Shown here piece after piece: positions 34,274-43,207 of a stretch of DNA of 64,000 nt. Positions within the stretch are counted from its first letter, which is position 1, and every line of letters begins with the position of its first letter. Location: NCBI RefSeq assembly GCF_900188275.1, contig NZ_FZNY01000003.1, positions 186,001-250,000 of the forward strand, read 5' to 3'. The position numbers were made by a program, and so were the translations under genes. The notes below the pieces were generated by a model that saw only the letters and a program-made list of their open reading frames with translations, did no database searches and was not told the DNA's origin. Source of the DNA: Dokdonia pacifica. Lineage in GTDB: Bacteria > Bacteroidota > Bacteroidia > Flavobacteriales > Flavobacteriaceae.

Positions 34274-34307
34274 AATGAGAGATATCAAATATACTATAAT
34301 CCACTAG

Positions 34308-35138
34308 ATGAAACCCGATACTGTGCCTTTTGAAATTTTAATTTCTACGATGTTTCGATCGGACCTTTCATTTTTGGAAGCGATGTTTCCTGATGGCGAT
34401 TATAGTAAGTATCCTATTTTGATTATCAATCAAACGGATGCCGAGCGTCAACTTCATTCTTCCCACACTCACATAAGAGTGATTAATACAGAGGAAAGAG
34501 GATTACCACAAAGCCGTAATATGGCTATCAAAAATGCTATAGGTGAGATATGCCTTGTCGCCGATGACGATGTGCTATATGTGCCTCATCTAAAGGAAAT
34601 CATCCTTGACGGCTATGTGACGTACCCAGATGCTGCGGTGGTTACATTTCAGTTACAGAAATCTGATGGCACCTTATTCAGGAAATACCCAGATGTAACG
34701 CATCATACCAATGCTTCTTATAAAACGGTCAATGGTGTGGTGATCAGTTTCAAAAAAGATATATTATTAGAAAATGAGGTGTTGTACAACCCTCATTTTG
34801 GATTAGGAGCTACCTTTAGTGGAGCCAATGAGTATGTGTTTATGCGCAATGTCATGAAAGCAAAACTCCCTGCTTACTTTATTCCTACGCCTATTCTCAA
34901 ACATCCAGATATAAGTTCTGGACAGGATTTAGGTAGCGATCGACTTTTGTATCTTAGAGGTGCATTAGCGTATAAATGTTACGGAATTTGGGGGTATCTT
35001 TGGGTGATCAAATATGTTTTCTTTTTAGTGAGGCATCAAATTATTAAGACGAAATACGCTTTCGCGAAAGCAAAAACAGCTTACTCAGGAATTAAAAAAT
35101 ATAAACAACTCGTAGCATCTGGCGAAGAACGTAGATAA
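34308..35138 (+). CDS. glycosyltransferase family 2-like
   Basis: The protein has a GT-A fold: PFEILISTMFRSDLSFLEAMF, then NTEERGLPQSRNMAIKNAIGEICLVADDDVLY with the DxD motif ADDDV, and GLGATFSGANEYVFMRNVMKA for acceptor binding. There is no membrane anchor of note. Near its C-terminus residues YAFAKAK come from an in-frame CGCTTTCGCGAAAGC palindrome (35057-35071). It abuts the FdtA-like gene (stop, then ATG with no gap). Confidence 0.87.
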   Translation: MKPDTVPFEILISTMFRSDLSFLEAMFPDGDYSKYPILIINQTDAERQLHSSHTHIRVINTEERGLPQSRNMAIKNAIGEICLVADDDVLYVPHLKEIILDGYVTYPDAAVVTFQLQKSDGTLFRKYPDVTHHTNASYKTVNGVVISFKKDILLENEVLYNPHFGLGATFSGANEYVFMRNVMKAKLPAYFIPTPILKHPDISSGQDLGSDRLLYLRGALAYKCYGIWGYLWVIKYVFFLVRHQIIKTKYAFAKAKTAYSGIKKYKQLVASGEERR

Positions 35139-35540
35139 ATGATAGAGAATAGTAAGATCATAGAAATCCCAAGAATTACAGATCCTCGCGGTAATCTGGC
35201 AGTGATAGAAAAGAATACGCTTCCGTATGAAGTAAAACGGGTTTATTACTTATATGATGTGCCGAGTGATGCCTATCGCGGTGGGCATTCTCATAAAGAA
35301 TGTAAGGAGTTTTTAGTGGCCTTAAGTGGTAGCTTTGAAGTCGTACTAGATGATGGGACTTCTAAAAAACGCTTGACACTTAATAAACCGAATAAAGGCC
35401 TGTTAATTCCTACAGGGATATGGCGCGAATTAGAAAACTTTTCTTCTGGAGCTGTTTGCTTGGTACTCGCTTCTCAAGAATACGAAGAAGAAGATTATAT
35501 ACGTGATTATGATGCGTTTAAAGCTTCAGTAGACGCCTAG
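35139..35540 (+). CDS. FdtA/QdtA-type dTDP-sugar 3,4-ketoisomerase
   Basis: This 133-residue cupin follows the WxcM/FdtA pattern: IPRITDPRGNLAVIEKNTLPYEVKRVYYLYDVP (in part), RGGHSHKECKEFLVALSGSFEV with the two His, and LIPTGIWRELENFSSGAVCLVLAS. It converts dTDP-4-keto-6-deoxyglucose to the 3-keto isomer, the substrate of an FdtB/QdtB-type aminotransferase, which is present at 29794. FdtA versus QdtA (fucose or quinovose series) cannot be told by eye. Its last 15 bp overlap the end of the convergent gene. Confidence 0.88.
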   Translation: MIENSKIIEIPRITDPRGNLAVIEKNTLPYEVKRVYYLYDVPSDAYRGGHSHKECKEFLVALSGSFEVVLDDGTSKKRLTLNKPNKGLLIPTGIWRELENFSSGAVCLVLASQEYEEEDYIRDYDAFKASVDA

Positions 35541-36458
35541 ACGAATTCCTAGTTTTTCCAGTATTCTCTTGATTCCAAAAAGTAGTTTTATCATAAATGC
35601 TGGTGCATTTAGTAATTTTAGCTGCTTCTTTGATAAGTTTTTAGGATCTATACGATCTATAAAAAACTGCGCTTCCTTAGGTTCATTCCACCGTTTTGCT
35701 CTGATAACAAGCGAAAATCTGTTGAGGTCTAAAAACTTTTTAAGAGCCTTGTTTTCTTTTTCTATGTCTTCATATGCGACAAAGTTAGGTCTGTGTTTTA
35801 CAGAGCTAATACTTTTATATAAGCTTACTGGTGCATATGTATATGAGGCGCATGATTTTGTGCTAAAGGCAATAGGATATTGAATTCCTATACGAATCCA
35901 TAAGTCGGTATCTTGCCCACTTTTGATACTGGTGTCATAGTTGCCTATATGATCAAATACTGTTTTCTTAATCACTGTAGAGCTACTAGTTAATAAGGTG
36001 TTTTTGTAACTCGATTCAAAATAATTGAGGGATAGGTGTGTTGCGTTTTCTGGATTTGAAAATGTGTATTGGGAAGGTCGTTTCCCATCGTGTTCTTCTA
36101 TCGTAATAGCTGTCGCAAATACCTGATGATCTGGAAATTTTTCTATCAGTGTACTTATTTCAGCCAGGTAGTTGGTATCCCAGAGATCATCACCATCTAA
36201 TAATGCGATGTATGTCCCAGAGGCAAGCTCAACACCCTTATTACGAGTAGCAGCAGCGCCCTTATTTTCTTGAAAAGCATGATAGATGATCTGATCGTGT
36301 TGGATAGATTGTATGTGTGCTTCACTATCATCTGTAGAGGCATCATTTACAATAATGATTTCATAATCCTTTAGAGATTGTGCCAACACACTTTGCAAGG
36401 TTTTTTTTATAAAATCTCCTTTGTTATAAACAGATATGACTACAGAAAATTTAGGCAT
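35526..36458 (-). CDS. glycosyltransferase family 2
   Basis: Classic GT2 start: PKFSVVISVYNKGDFIKKTLQSVLAQS, with DYEIIIVNDASTDDSEAHIQS, NKGAAATRNKGVELASGTYIALLDGDD (DGDD as the metal site) and SGQDTDLWIRIGIQ for acceptor binding, quoted in part. It has 310 residues and no membrane segment. Its start overlaps the end of the next upstream gene by 8 bp, so the two are translated together. Sugar unknown. Confidence 0.9.
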   Translation of the reverse strand: MPKFSVVISVYNKGDFIKKTLQSVLAQSLKDYEIIIVNDASTDDSEAHIQSIQHDQIIYHAFQENKGAAATRNKGVELASGTYIALLDGDDLWDTNYLAEISTLIEKFPDHQVFATAITIEEHDGKRPSQYTFSNPENATHLSLNYFESSYKNTLLTSSSTVIKKTVFDHIGNYDTSIKSGQDTDLWIRIGIQYPIAFSTKSCASYTYAPVSLYKSISSVKHRPNFVAYEDIEKENKALKKFLDLNRFSLVIRAKRWNEPKEAQFFIDRIDPKNLSKKQLKLLNAPAFMIKLLFGIKRILEKLGIRLGVY

Positions 36459-37338
36459 CTACACGTTTTTTTAAACTTGCATAATGATGTAACTTATAGA
36501 TGTCAAATAAAAATAACGAAGGAGAGGAGCTCAGTAATTTCTTTTCAATCCTTTTCTTAAATGGGGTTACTAATCTTAGAAATAACCCAGTTATTTTTCT
36601 TTTTTCAAGAAGACAATAGCTTTTTTGTAGGTTACTAAGTGTGCATTCCATGAGTTCTTTTTGCTCATAATAGACTGTAGTTTCTACAGCCTCTATGGTT
36701 TTTTTTAGGAATACCGTATTTTCTTCTAACCCTAGATGTATAATAGGATTGTTTATATGTTTAATACGTGCATTGAGAACTTTTAGCTGGTGAGAAAAGA
36801 GATTGTCAAGTCCGTATCTATTTTCGGTACTAACATTGGCTTTTAGGAAAAAGTCTTTTTTAATTAATAAGTTTTGAGAAATAATAAAACAAGGCTGTTG
36901 TAACCTTTTCTTAATAGATTGGGATTCTCGATGTTTTCCATAATACCAGCGCAAATACGTACTTGAATCGGGTGATTTTTCTTGATAAGAAACACCTCCG
37001 TAAATCACATCAATATCTTGTTGTAATTCATCTATATAGTTTTGAATAAAAGAAGAAGTAGCGGGTACTACATCTGCATCCAAAAAGAGTAACCAATCAT
37101 AAGTTGCTGTCGTGGCTAATACCTCACGATTTTTAGTACGCCCTAGGTTTTGTTTTTGAAAAAGGTACTTCGTATGAGAGAATACATTGACTTCTTTATT
37201 TTCTTCTGTATACAAGGATGATTGATCATCAGAAACAATAATTTCAAATGGAATCGCTATTGCTTCTAGTTGCTCATGAATAGTAGCAATGAGTGGGTAA
37301 ATATTATAGTTATATGTTGGGACTAAAATAGAAAGCAT
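36451..37338 (-). CDS. glycosyltransferase family 2
   Basis: It starts MLSILVPTYNYNIYPLIATIHEQ, followed by PFEIIVSDDQSS, QNLGRTKNREVLATTATYDWLLFLDADVVP with DAD as the metal-binding site, and FFLKANVSTENRYGLDNLF. At 295 residues it is a soluble GT-A enzyme with a basic C-terminal tail that may touch the membrane. It overlaps its downstream neighbour, also GT2, by 8 bp. Confidence 0.9.
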   Translation of the reverse strand: MLSILVPTYNYNIYPLIATIHEQLEAIAIPFEIIVSDDQSSLYTEENKEVNVFSHTKYLFQKQNLGRTKNREVLATTATYDWLLFLDADVVPATSSFIQNYIDELQQDIDVIYGGVSYQEKSPDSSTYLRWYYGKHRESQSIKKRLQQPCFIISQNLLIKKDFFLKANVSTENRYGLDNLFSHQLKVLNARIKHINNPIIHLGLEENTVFLKKTIEAVETTVYYEQKELMECTLSNLQKSYCLLEKRKITGLFLRLVTPFKKRIEKKLLSSSPSLFLFDIYKLHHYASLKKRVDA

Positions 37339-37404
37339 GATGAATTACGAAAATACGATATTCATCTAGATATTGTTGATGTCTTAAAAAGTAAAATGAG
37401 AATC

Positions 37405-38136
37405 CTATTTCGTTGCTTTGATGACATGTTCAGGTAGCCAACCATTTTGATGGTTTTCAATGGCTTGAAATGCAATAATTTCTGTGTTGAAGTTGACAGA
37501 TTGTAATCTTTCATTCAATCCGTTTAAAGAATATATACGGACGTGATCTTTTTGACCAAAAGCGTTGAGTCGTCCTGCTTCAGAAGTGATACTATAATCC
37601 TCATAAATGTCACCTTCTTTGAAGGGTGTCTGGATGAGACAAACTCCATTGGGTTTTAGGATACGGTATAATTCGTTCATAGCTTTTAAGTCCTCAGTGA
37701 TGTGTTCTAATACGTGATAACAAATAATAACATCTTGCGAGTTGTCAGGAAGTTTTATATCTGTGATGTCATAAGAATGATCTGCTATGAATTCATCTTC
37801 AAAATCGGTAGCGATATAGTGGATATCGGTTCTTTTTTTAAAAGAGCGGTATAAGGTTCTAGGAGGAGAGAAGTGTAAGATACTTCCCGATAATAGCTCA
37901 TGGGTTTGCAATAGATGATAGAGTCTTCTAGACCTACTTCTACTGCCACAAATAGGACACAATAGATCTCTTTTGCCTAATGGAATAAACTTTTTAAGAT
38001 GTGTATTACAGACATTACAGGTATATGTACTCCCTCGGTATTTGAATAAAAATAGTTTACGAAAAAATACTTCATGCTTCGTTAGGAATGAAGTAGGTAG
38101 TATTGATTTCGCTATTTTTTTTAGGGTGTTGTACAT
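37405..38136 (-). CDS. SAM-dependent methyltransferase with N-terminal zinc ribbon
   Basis: A zinc-ribbon-like start (CNVCNTHLKKFIPLGKRDLLCPICGSR, in part) is followed by a class I methyltransferase half: DIHYIATDFEDEF, DVIICYHVLEHITEDLKAMNELYRIL and LKPNGVCLIQTPF. The place of the glycine-rich SAM motif reads ILHFSPPRTLYRSF, so motif I is not the usual GxGxG; this variant occurs in a known group of such proteins. It lies between a GT2 and an asparagine-synthase-like gene and probably acts on a glycan or its lipid carrier (inferred). Confidence 0.82.
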   Translation of the reverse strand: MYNTLKKIAKSILPTSFLTKHEVFFRKLFLFKYRGSTYTCNVCNTHLKKFIPLGKRDLLCPICGSRSRSRRLYHLLQTHELLSGSILHFSPPRTLYRSFKKRTDIHYIATDFEDEFIADHSYDITDIKLPDNSQDVIICYHVLEHITEDLKAMNELYRILKPNGVCLIQTPFKEGDIYEDYSITSEAGRLNAFGQKDHVRIYSLNGLNERLQSVNFNTEIIAFQAIENHQNGWLPEHVIKATK

Positions 38137-38154
38137 GTAAAAACCTTTACTAAA

Positions 38155-39624
38155 TTATTCTTTTTTCCTATACCTCAATAAACGTACTTGTTTCTTTATA
38201 TGTTGATAAGGAATGATACTTTTTACATAATCTCTCCAGGTCTTAGGATTAAAAGGAATTTTTGTGGTGCCAGGTAGCAACTCTTCCATGACCGTTTTGA
38301 AAAGAGTCGCATCTGGCATATGTCTTTGAGACTCTGGGATATTTAAAAAAGCCATATACATGATATGTCTCGAATTAAGAGGGGAGTAGTACTCTACAGG
38401 GGTGATATCTGCTTCGTGATACATTTTTGAAGCCCATTTCCCCATACGTAACTCCTGAAAGAATAAATCATTCAGCGGGATTTTATATTTTTCGGCATAG
38501 GGTTTTGCTTCCTTGAGCCATTTTTCTAGTGCTTGTTTATGAATAGGTAACATATCATACTCTATAGCTTTACAAAGCGCTTCAATAGATGAAAAAGCTT
38601 CTCTATCATATACTCCTTTTAGGTTCCCACCACCACCAGCGATATTGATGGTAGGTGTATTGATATGTTTTTTAAACCAAGCGATATTTCTTGTTTTTGA
38701 TAAAAAACGAGGCACTATAAAATGAGTGGCAAATTCTTTTTTAAAGGAAGCACTAGCACCAGGGACTTTAATTTCTTCAAATGGGAGTTGAAACTTTTTT
38801 GCAATCTTCTTGGCGATTTTTACATCCCGAACGACATAGGTCTTCCCTGAATTAAAAATATAATACTTCATTTTATCTTTCCAAGGCATACTAGCGGCTA
38901 ATAGTAATCTGGAATCATAGCCTGCCGTTATTGGAAAATAAATGGAGTCATACCGTAGCGCAAGCGCTTTCATTACATTTTGTAAATAGGTTTTATACGC
39001 ATCTATAACATCAGTTTCCTTAAGATTGTGCGCTACAAAAATGGGAAGCCTTATGGTTTTGCTTTTTTGAATATCTAGATAATGATTAGGGATTAGTTTT
39101 TTGATTCGATCATCCCAATCTTCTTCAGTGAGTAACCAATGTTCATTAATGTTGAGAAATAATGGCGAGGAAATTAAGACTTCTTTTTTTTGGCTTATTT
39201 CTGGTTTGAGTTGAAGGGTATCTAAGATAAGTTTATCTGAAGATGATATATAGTAATGATCTGCTCTCTTCCAGTAATACAATTGTCTTTCTGAAAAGAA
39301 ATCTGTAAGTAGTACTTTATGCGTCTTAGAGTGAAAAAAAATGGTAAATTTCCCTGTAAGTACTTCTAAGGATTTGAAAAGATGCGTCTCAGAAGTAGAC
39401 CGAACGAGGGTATCAGCGATTTGCTGATTGGTTTTTTCAGGGGTATCTGGATGTAGGATAAACCCTAAAATAACCACATAGCTATCTTCACATTGAGCCA
39501 GAGTTGTTTCTAAATCATTGTGATAAAAAACAGTATAGGTGTCTATAGGGTATGATGAAAACCCTTCTTCAGAAGCAAAATCTATGGTCGGATCATCAGT
39601 AATAAAATATTGTTTTCTTCTCAA
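38155..39624 (-). CDS. asparagine-synthase-like protein without glutaminase Cys
   Basis: The 489-residue protein has the layout of AsnB: an N-terminal Ntn-like half (LYYWKRADHYYISSSDKLIL) and a C-terminal PP-loop ATPase (SIYFPITAGYDSRLLLAAS, then IAKKIAKKFQLPFEEIKVPG). The usual Cys2 nucleophile is absent (MRRKQYF), and the PP-loop reads TAGYDS where AsnB has SGGxDS. It may use free ammonia or another amine and amidate a uronic acid or similar glycan group; that is inference from clusters of this kind. Lies 18 bp upstream of the methyltransferase gene. Confidence 0.8.
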   Translation of the reverse strand: MRRKQYFITDDPTIDFASEEGFSSYPIDTYTVFYHNDLETTLAQCEDSYVVILGFILHPDTPEKTNQQIADTLVRSTSETHLFKSLEVLTGKFTIFFHSKTHKVLLTDFFSERQLYYWKRADHYYISSSDKLILDTLQLKPEISQKKEVLISSPLFLNINEHWLLTEEDWDDRIKKLIPNHYLDIQKSKTIRLPIFVAHNLKETDVIDAYKTYLQNVMKALALRYDSIYFPITAGYDSRLLLAASMPWKDKMKYYIFNSGKTYVVRDVKIAKKIAKKFQLPFEEIKVPGASASFKKEFATHFIVPRFLSKTRNIAWFKKHINTPTINIAGGGGNLKGVYDREAFSSIEALCKAIEYDMLPIHKQALEKWLKEAKPYAEKYKIPLNDLFFQELRMGKWASKMYHEADITPVEYYSPLNSRHIMYMAFLNIPESQRHMPDATLFKTVMEELLPGTTKIPFNPKTWRDYVKSIIPYQHIKKQVRLLRYRKKE

Positions 39625-39679
39625 TGGTATATTCTTATGACTATAAAAATAATAGGCAGAAGATACTGAAAAAATGGTA

Positions 39680-40363
39680 TCATACGGTGCGCTGTACTAC
39701 CTCAAAAATCTTATTATTATCACACTTTAATGTTTTTGATGGGTATTTAAGTAATAAGGCATAATCATGTGTTGCCATCAAAATAGTGTTTCCATTCTTA
39801 TTAATTTCTTGAAGAACTTCCATCACTTCTACACTGGTTTGTGGATCTAGATTTCCTGTAGGCTCATCGGCAAGAATTAATTCAGGATCATTAAGTAATG
39901 CTCTAGCAATCGCTACACGTTGTTGCTCACCCCCAGAAAGCTGGTAAGGATACTTAAATCCTTTACTTTTCATACCTACTTTGGCAAGTACTTCTTCAAT
40001 CTTAGCATCAATGGCAGTTTTGTCCTTCCATCCAGTAGCTTTTAAAACAAACAGTAAATTATCTTTTACAGTACGATCATTTAGTAGTTTGAAGTCTTGA
40101 AAAACAACTCCTAATTTTCTTCGTAAAAACGGAATTTGCTTTTCTTTTAAGCCATTTAAAGTAAACCCTACGATTTCTCCTTCTCCTTCCGTAAGTGGTA
40201 GATCACCATAGAGTGTTTTCATAAAACTACTCTTTCCAGAGCCTGTTTTCCCAATAAGGTATACAAAGTCTCCTTTATTAATAGTGATTTGTACATCAGA
40301 GAGAATCATATTTTCTCTTTGATATATAGCGGCGTTTCTGAGATGAAGTACGGGTTCTGACAT
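39680..40363 (-). CDS. ftsE: cell division ABC ATPase FtsE
   Basis: ABC ATPase of 227 residues with Walker [10 protein letters not shown] (38-46), Q-loop VFQDFKLL, signature LSGGEQQR, Walker [14 protein letters not shown] and H-loop ATHDY. Length and the [17 protein letters not shown] block fit FtsE, which with the membrane protein FtsX links the divisome to cell-wall hydrolases. No ftsX is adjacent; the upstream neighbour is a GT39-like membrane transferase, 29 bp away. LolD-type function is the main alternative. Confidence 0.85.
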   Translation of the reverse strand: MSEPVLHLRNAAIYQRENMILSDVQITINKGDFVYLIGKTGSGKSSFMKTLYGDLPLTEGEGEIVGFTLNGLKEKQIPFLRRKLGVVFQDFKLLNDRTVKDNLLFVLKATGWKDKTAIDAKIEEVLAKVGMKSKGFKYPYQLSGGEQQRVAIARALLNDPELILADEPTGNLDPQTSVEVMEVLQEINKNGNTILMATHDYALLLKYPSKTLKCDNNKIFEVVQRTV

Positions 40364-40392
40364 ACTAATGATTGACTAACGATAAAAATAGA

Positions 40393-41766
40393 TTAATTCT
40401 TATGATTTATGGGAATAATCTTTTTAAAAATTTCTTTTTTATACAGATAATGAGAGATCACTAGAATGATAAAAGGAAGAAAAGGAACAGAGAATCGGTC
40501 GTTATTCCCATAAATAACCAATGCTTGCCCTAATGAAGATCCTATGATGAGTACCACGCAGAAGAAATAAAAATCAAAATAAAACCCTTTTTTCCGAATG
40601 CGAGTGATTATCATGAGACCACTAATCATCAAAAAGACAACATTCATGATATATAACATAGGAGTTTGTATATAAAGCCATGTCCCTGTCAATACCTGTT
40701 TTGGGGTTTTGAGTTTGAACTTATTGTGATTCCATAAAATAGACTCCTTCCAAAAATCTACCCAGGAGATTCCTACTTGTTTTAGATAGTCAGATGGGTT
40801 GTTTGTAATAAGTTCTTTATTCATAGGATCAAAACGCTGAGAAAGTTCTGAAACAGTGATGTTTTCTTTCGCTTTAAGCGTTTCATATACCCGCCAAACA
40901 GTCATTGATACATCGCCATTTCCTGCGATAACAGAGTCTCTTTTATGTACGTATAAATCACGTAAATCGGCATGTGTATCACTTGCTTTGTCTACAAAAG
41001 AGACACAGCTTTGCGCTAGATTCATTCCTGAAAATGCCGTCACAGATTTATACCCTGTATTTTGAAAATTAAGGGCACTCCAACCTTGATAACTTACTAC
41101 AGCAGGGATAGCTAGAAGAAGCATCCTAGTTATGAGCAATGTGAATTTAAGTTGTCTATAATAGATGATTATAAAACAGAAAACAACAAGTGGTGTAATG
41201 ACAATAAACATGGGTCTTACCAGAAATACAATGGCCATTAGGATACCCAAAATAAGACTTTGCCAGTGTGTAATGGTGCTTTTTTGTTTTGGGTTGAAAA
41301 AATCAATGTGAACGATATACCATACACATACAATGAGTGTACATAGCGTCAATGATTCGGTGAGAATAGCTCTTTCATAAAACAAAATGTGTAAGAAAAA
41401 AGACAGACTAAGACCGTTTACAAATGCTAGGAATGTATGATTGCGTAGTTTATAACTGATTTTAAAAAGTAAGACAGATGAGAGAATTCCTAAGATTGCT
41501 TGAATGATTGCAACGATACTAAAATTAATCCCAGTAAGCATTAATAGGAAGGGATATCCAGGCGTACGTAATCCATTATACCCATCTAAATTTAAAGCGC
41601 CTAACTGTTCGGCGAGTGGAACATAACTTTGCGAGTCATTAAAAATAGAGACTTGATTGCTGTAACATATCGCAATAAGTACTCTTACCAAAAGGCCTAT
41701 ACCTACTAAAAATAAGATAGGCCTTTCTAGAATATGTTTTTGTATGTTATGAATAAATAGCTTCAA
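40393..41766 (-). CDS. membrane glycosyltransferase, GT39/ArnT-like
   Basis: This 457-residue protein has about ten membrane spans and the first-loop signature of GT-C transferases: NDSQSYVPLAEQLGALNLDGYNGLRTPGYPFLLML (in part), with Asp in the position of the catalytic residue. A periplasmic domain near residues 250-340 precedes the last three spans. It likely moves a sugar from a lipid carrier to an outer acceptor. It precedes ftsE on the same strand and ends the polysaccharide cluster. Confidence 0.82.
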   Translation of the reverse strand: MKLFIHNIQKHILERPILFLVGIGLLVRVLIAICYSNQVSIFNDSQSYVPLAEQLGALNLDGYNGLRTPGYPFLLMLTGINFSIVAIIQAILGILSSVLLFKISYKLRNHTFLAFVNGLSLSFFLHILFYERAILTESLTLCTLIVCVWYIVHIDFFNPKQKSTITHWQSLILGILMAIVFLVRPMFIVITPLVVFCFIIIYYRQLKFTLLITRMLLLAIPAVVSYQGWSALNFQNTGYKSVTAFSGMNLAQSCVSFVDKASDTHADLRDLYVHKRDSVIAGNGDVSMTVWRVYETLKAKENITVSELSQRFDPMNKELITNNPSDYLKQVGISWVDFWKESILWNHNKFKLKTPKQVLTGTWLYIQTPMLYIMNVVFLMISGLMIITRIRKKGFYFDFYFFCVVLIIGSSLGQALVIYGNNDRFSVPFLPFIILVISHYLYKKEIFKKIIPINHKN

Positions 41767-41798
41767 GTTATGGACTATAAAAATCTAAACTGTTTATG

Positions 41799-43004
41799 TT
41801 AGAATTTCAAAATATTATAGCTTAACGTTACCATTAAACTTGTGTATTCAGATTTTGAGGGTATATGCTCTTTTAGAGTGTTATAACGAATATCTCCTCT
41901 AAAGTTTTTCCAAGAAAACCCAGCAGAAAGGCCAAGACTTCCTTGCCCATTTGTAGCTGTGATATCTTGAGATATTGTATAGGTTACATCTGTGTTTGCT
42001 ATGACTTCTACCCCATAGCTGATCCCTAAATGGATTTTGGTAGATGGATTTAAAAAGAAATAATGACGACCTCCTAGGCTTATATCAAAAAAACTAAGAT
42101 CTGCTTCAACGTCTTGGGTAAAAATGACATCAGTAAGAAGAGATTCAAATGAAGAAGAACCTCCTTTATTAAATGTTGTATACCTACCATCAATAAAAGC
42201 AGCCCATTTGTTATTATTATTTGGTAATAAAAATTCAATTTCAAAACCAAAAGTAGGGTTTACCTCAGATCCAAAATCAAAATTACTATTGTTAGATTCT
42301 TTTATTCTAAAACTATTATAATTTGCTCCTGCAAGAAGATATATATTAAAAGTAGCTCCTTTTTCTTTTTCTCCTATTCGAGTTGTTACTTCTCCCTTGC
42401 ACGAATTGTATTTTTCTACATATTTTATGATATCACTTCTTTTGTAGCTTAAATTCGAGGTATTGTATGATAATTCTTCACAAGCAAAGTCACTAGTTAA
42501 TTGCTGTCTGAAGTAATTATTCTCATTAATTTTATTGTCATAGGTGAGAAATCGTTTATAAACAAGTGGGTAAATAAGTTCTCCTTTTTTCTGGACAAAA
42601 AACTTTGTTCCTGCTGTTATTGAGTGAGAATATAATTTTAGAGCACCTTCTAATTCTACTTTTAAGAAAAGTGTTTCTACTTTCATGTTTGGATCTCTAT
42701 CTCTACCAAGGTCATTTAGTTTATTTGAAGACCTATCAATATTTACTTTATGCCTTTCATATTTTGATACATTATAAATTCCAAAACCACTAGCTTGAGC
42801 AATAGTAATGGTTTTTCCTTCTGTATTTTCACTACTGTAAAATGTAAATGACTCTGGTGTAATTCCCCAATCTAAATCTTTTATGAACCCTTCTTTTTTG
42901 GAGCCATTATTATCGATATAATATCCTTTTCTGTTTTTTGTTTGTGCTTGAATACTAAAACAATAGATAAATGCGATAAATAAAAAAATGTATTTTCTTT
43001 TCAT
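41799..43004 (-). CDS. outer-membrane beta-barrel-like hypothetical protein
   Basis: A signal peptide (MKRKYIFLFIAFIYCFSIQAQ) is followed by KGYYIDNNGSKKEGFIKDLDWGITPESFTFY, part of a conserved N-terminal domain found in many Bacteroidetes surface proteins of unknown role. The second half alternates amphipathic strands (FNIYLLAGANYNSFRI, FGFEIEFLLP, AAFIDGRYTTF, DISLGGRHYFFL, LSAGFSWKNFRGDIRYN) and ends MVTLSYNILKF with a C-terminal Phe, as in barrels. Single gene with no clear partner. Confidence 0.78.
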   Translation of the reverse strand: MKRKYIFLFIAFIYCFSIQAQTKNRKGYYIDNNGSKKEGFIKDLDWGITPESFTFYSSENTEGKTITIAQASGFGIYNVSKYERHKVNIDRSSNKLNDLGRDRDPNMKVETLFLKVELEGALKLYSHSITAGTKFFVQKKGELIYPLVYKRFLTYDNKINENNYFRQQLTSDFACEELSYNTSNLSYKRSDIIKYVEKYNSCKGEVTTRIGEKEKGATFNIYLLAGANYNSFRIKESNNSNFDFGSEVNPTFGFEIEFLLPNNNNKWAAFIDGRYTTFNKGGSSSFESLLTDVIFTQDVEADLSFFDISLGGRHYFFLNPSTKIHLGISYGVEVIANTDVTYTISQDITATNGQGSLGLSAGFSWKNFRGDIRYNTLKEHIPSKSEYTSLMVTLSYNILKF

Positions 43005-43150
43005 GTAAGTTGTTTTTTTTAGATAGTAACTTTTTGTGGCAAATTACTAAATAATAAGTTTAAAAGTCTTGTTTTTTAGATTGTTAATTTCCTTTTTAAA
43101 ACTCGATATAATTATAAAGGATTTCTACCGTTATCCATATATAAGAAAAC

Positions 43151-43158
43151 TATCTTTG
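43151..43158 (+). promoter_or_regulatory. promoter -7 box for TPR gene
   Basis: TATCTTTG matches TAnnTTTG and lies 50 bp before the TPR-protein start. No clear -33 box was seen. Confidence 0.5.
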
Positions 43159-43207
43159 AGTTAGAAAAATAGACCCAATCTCATACATCATATCAAAAAC
43201 AATCATT

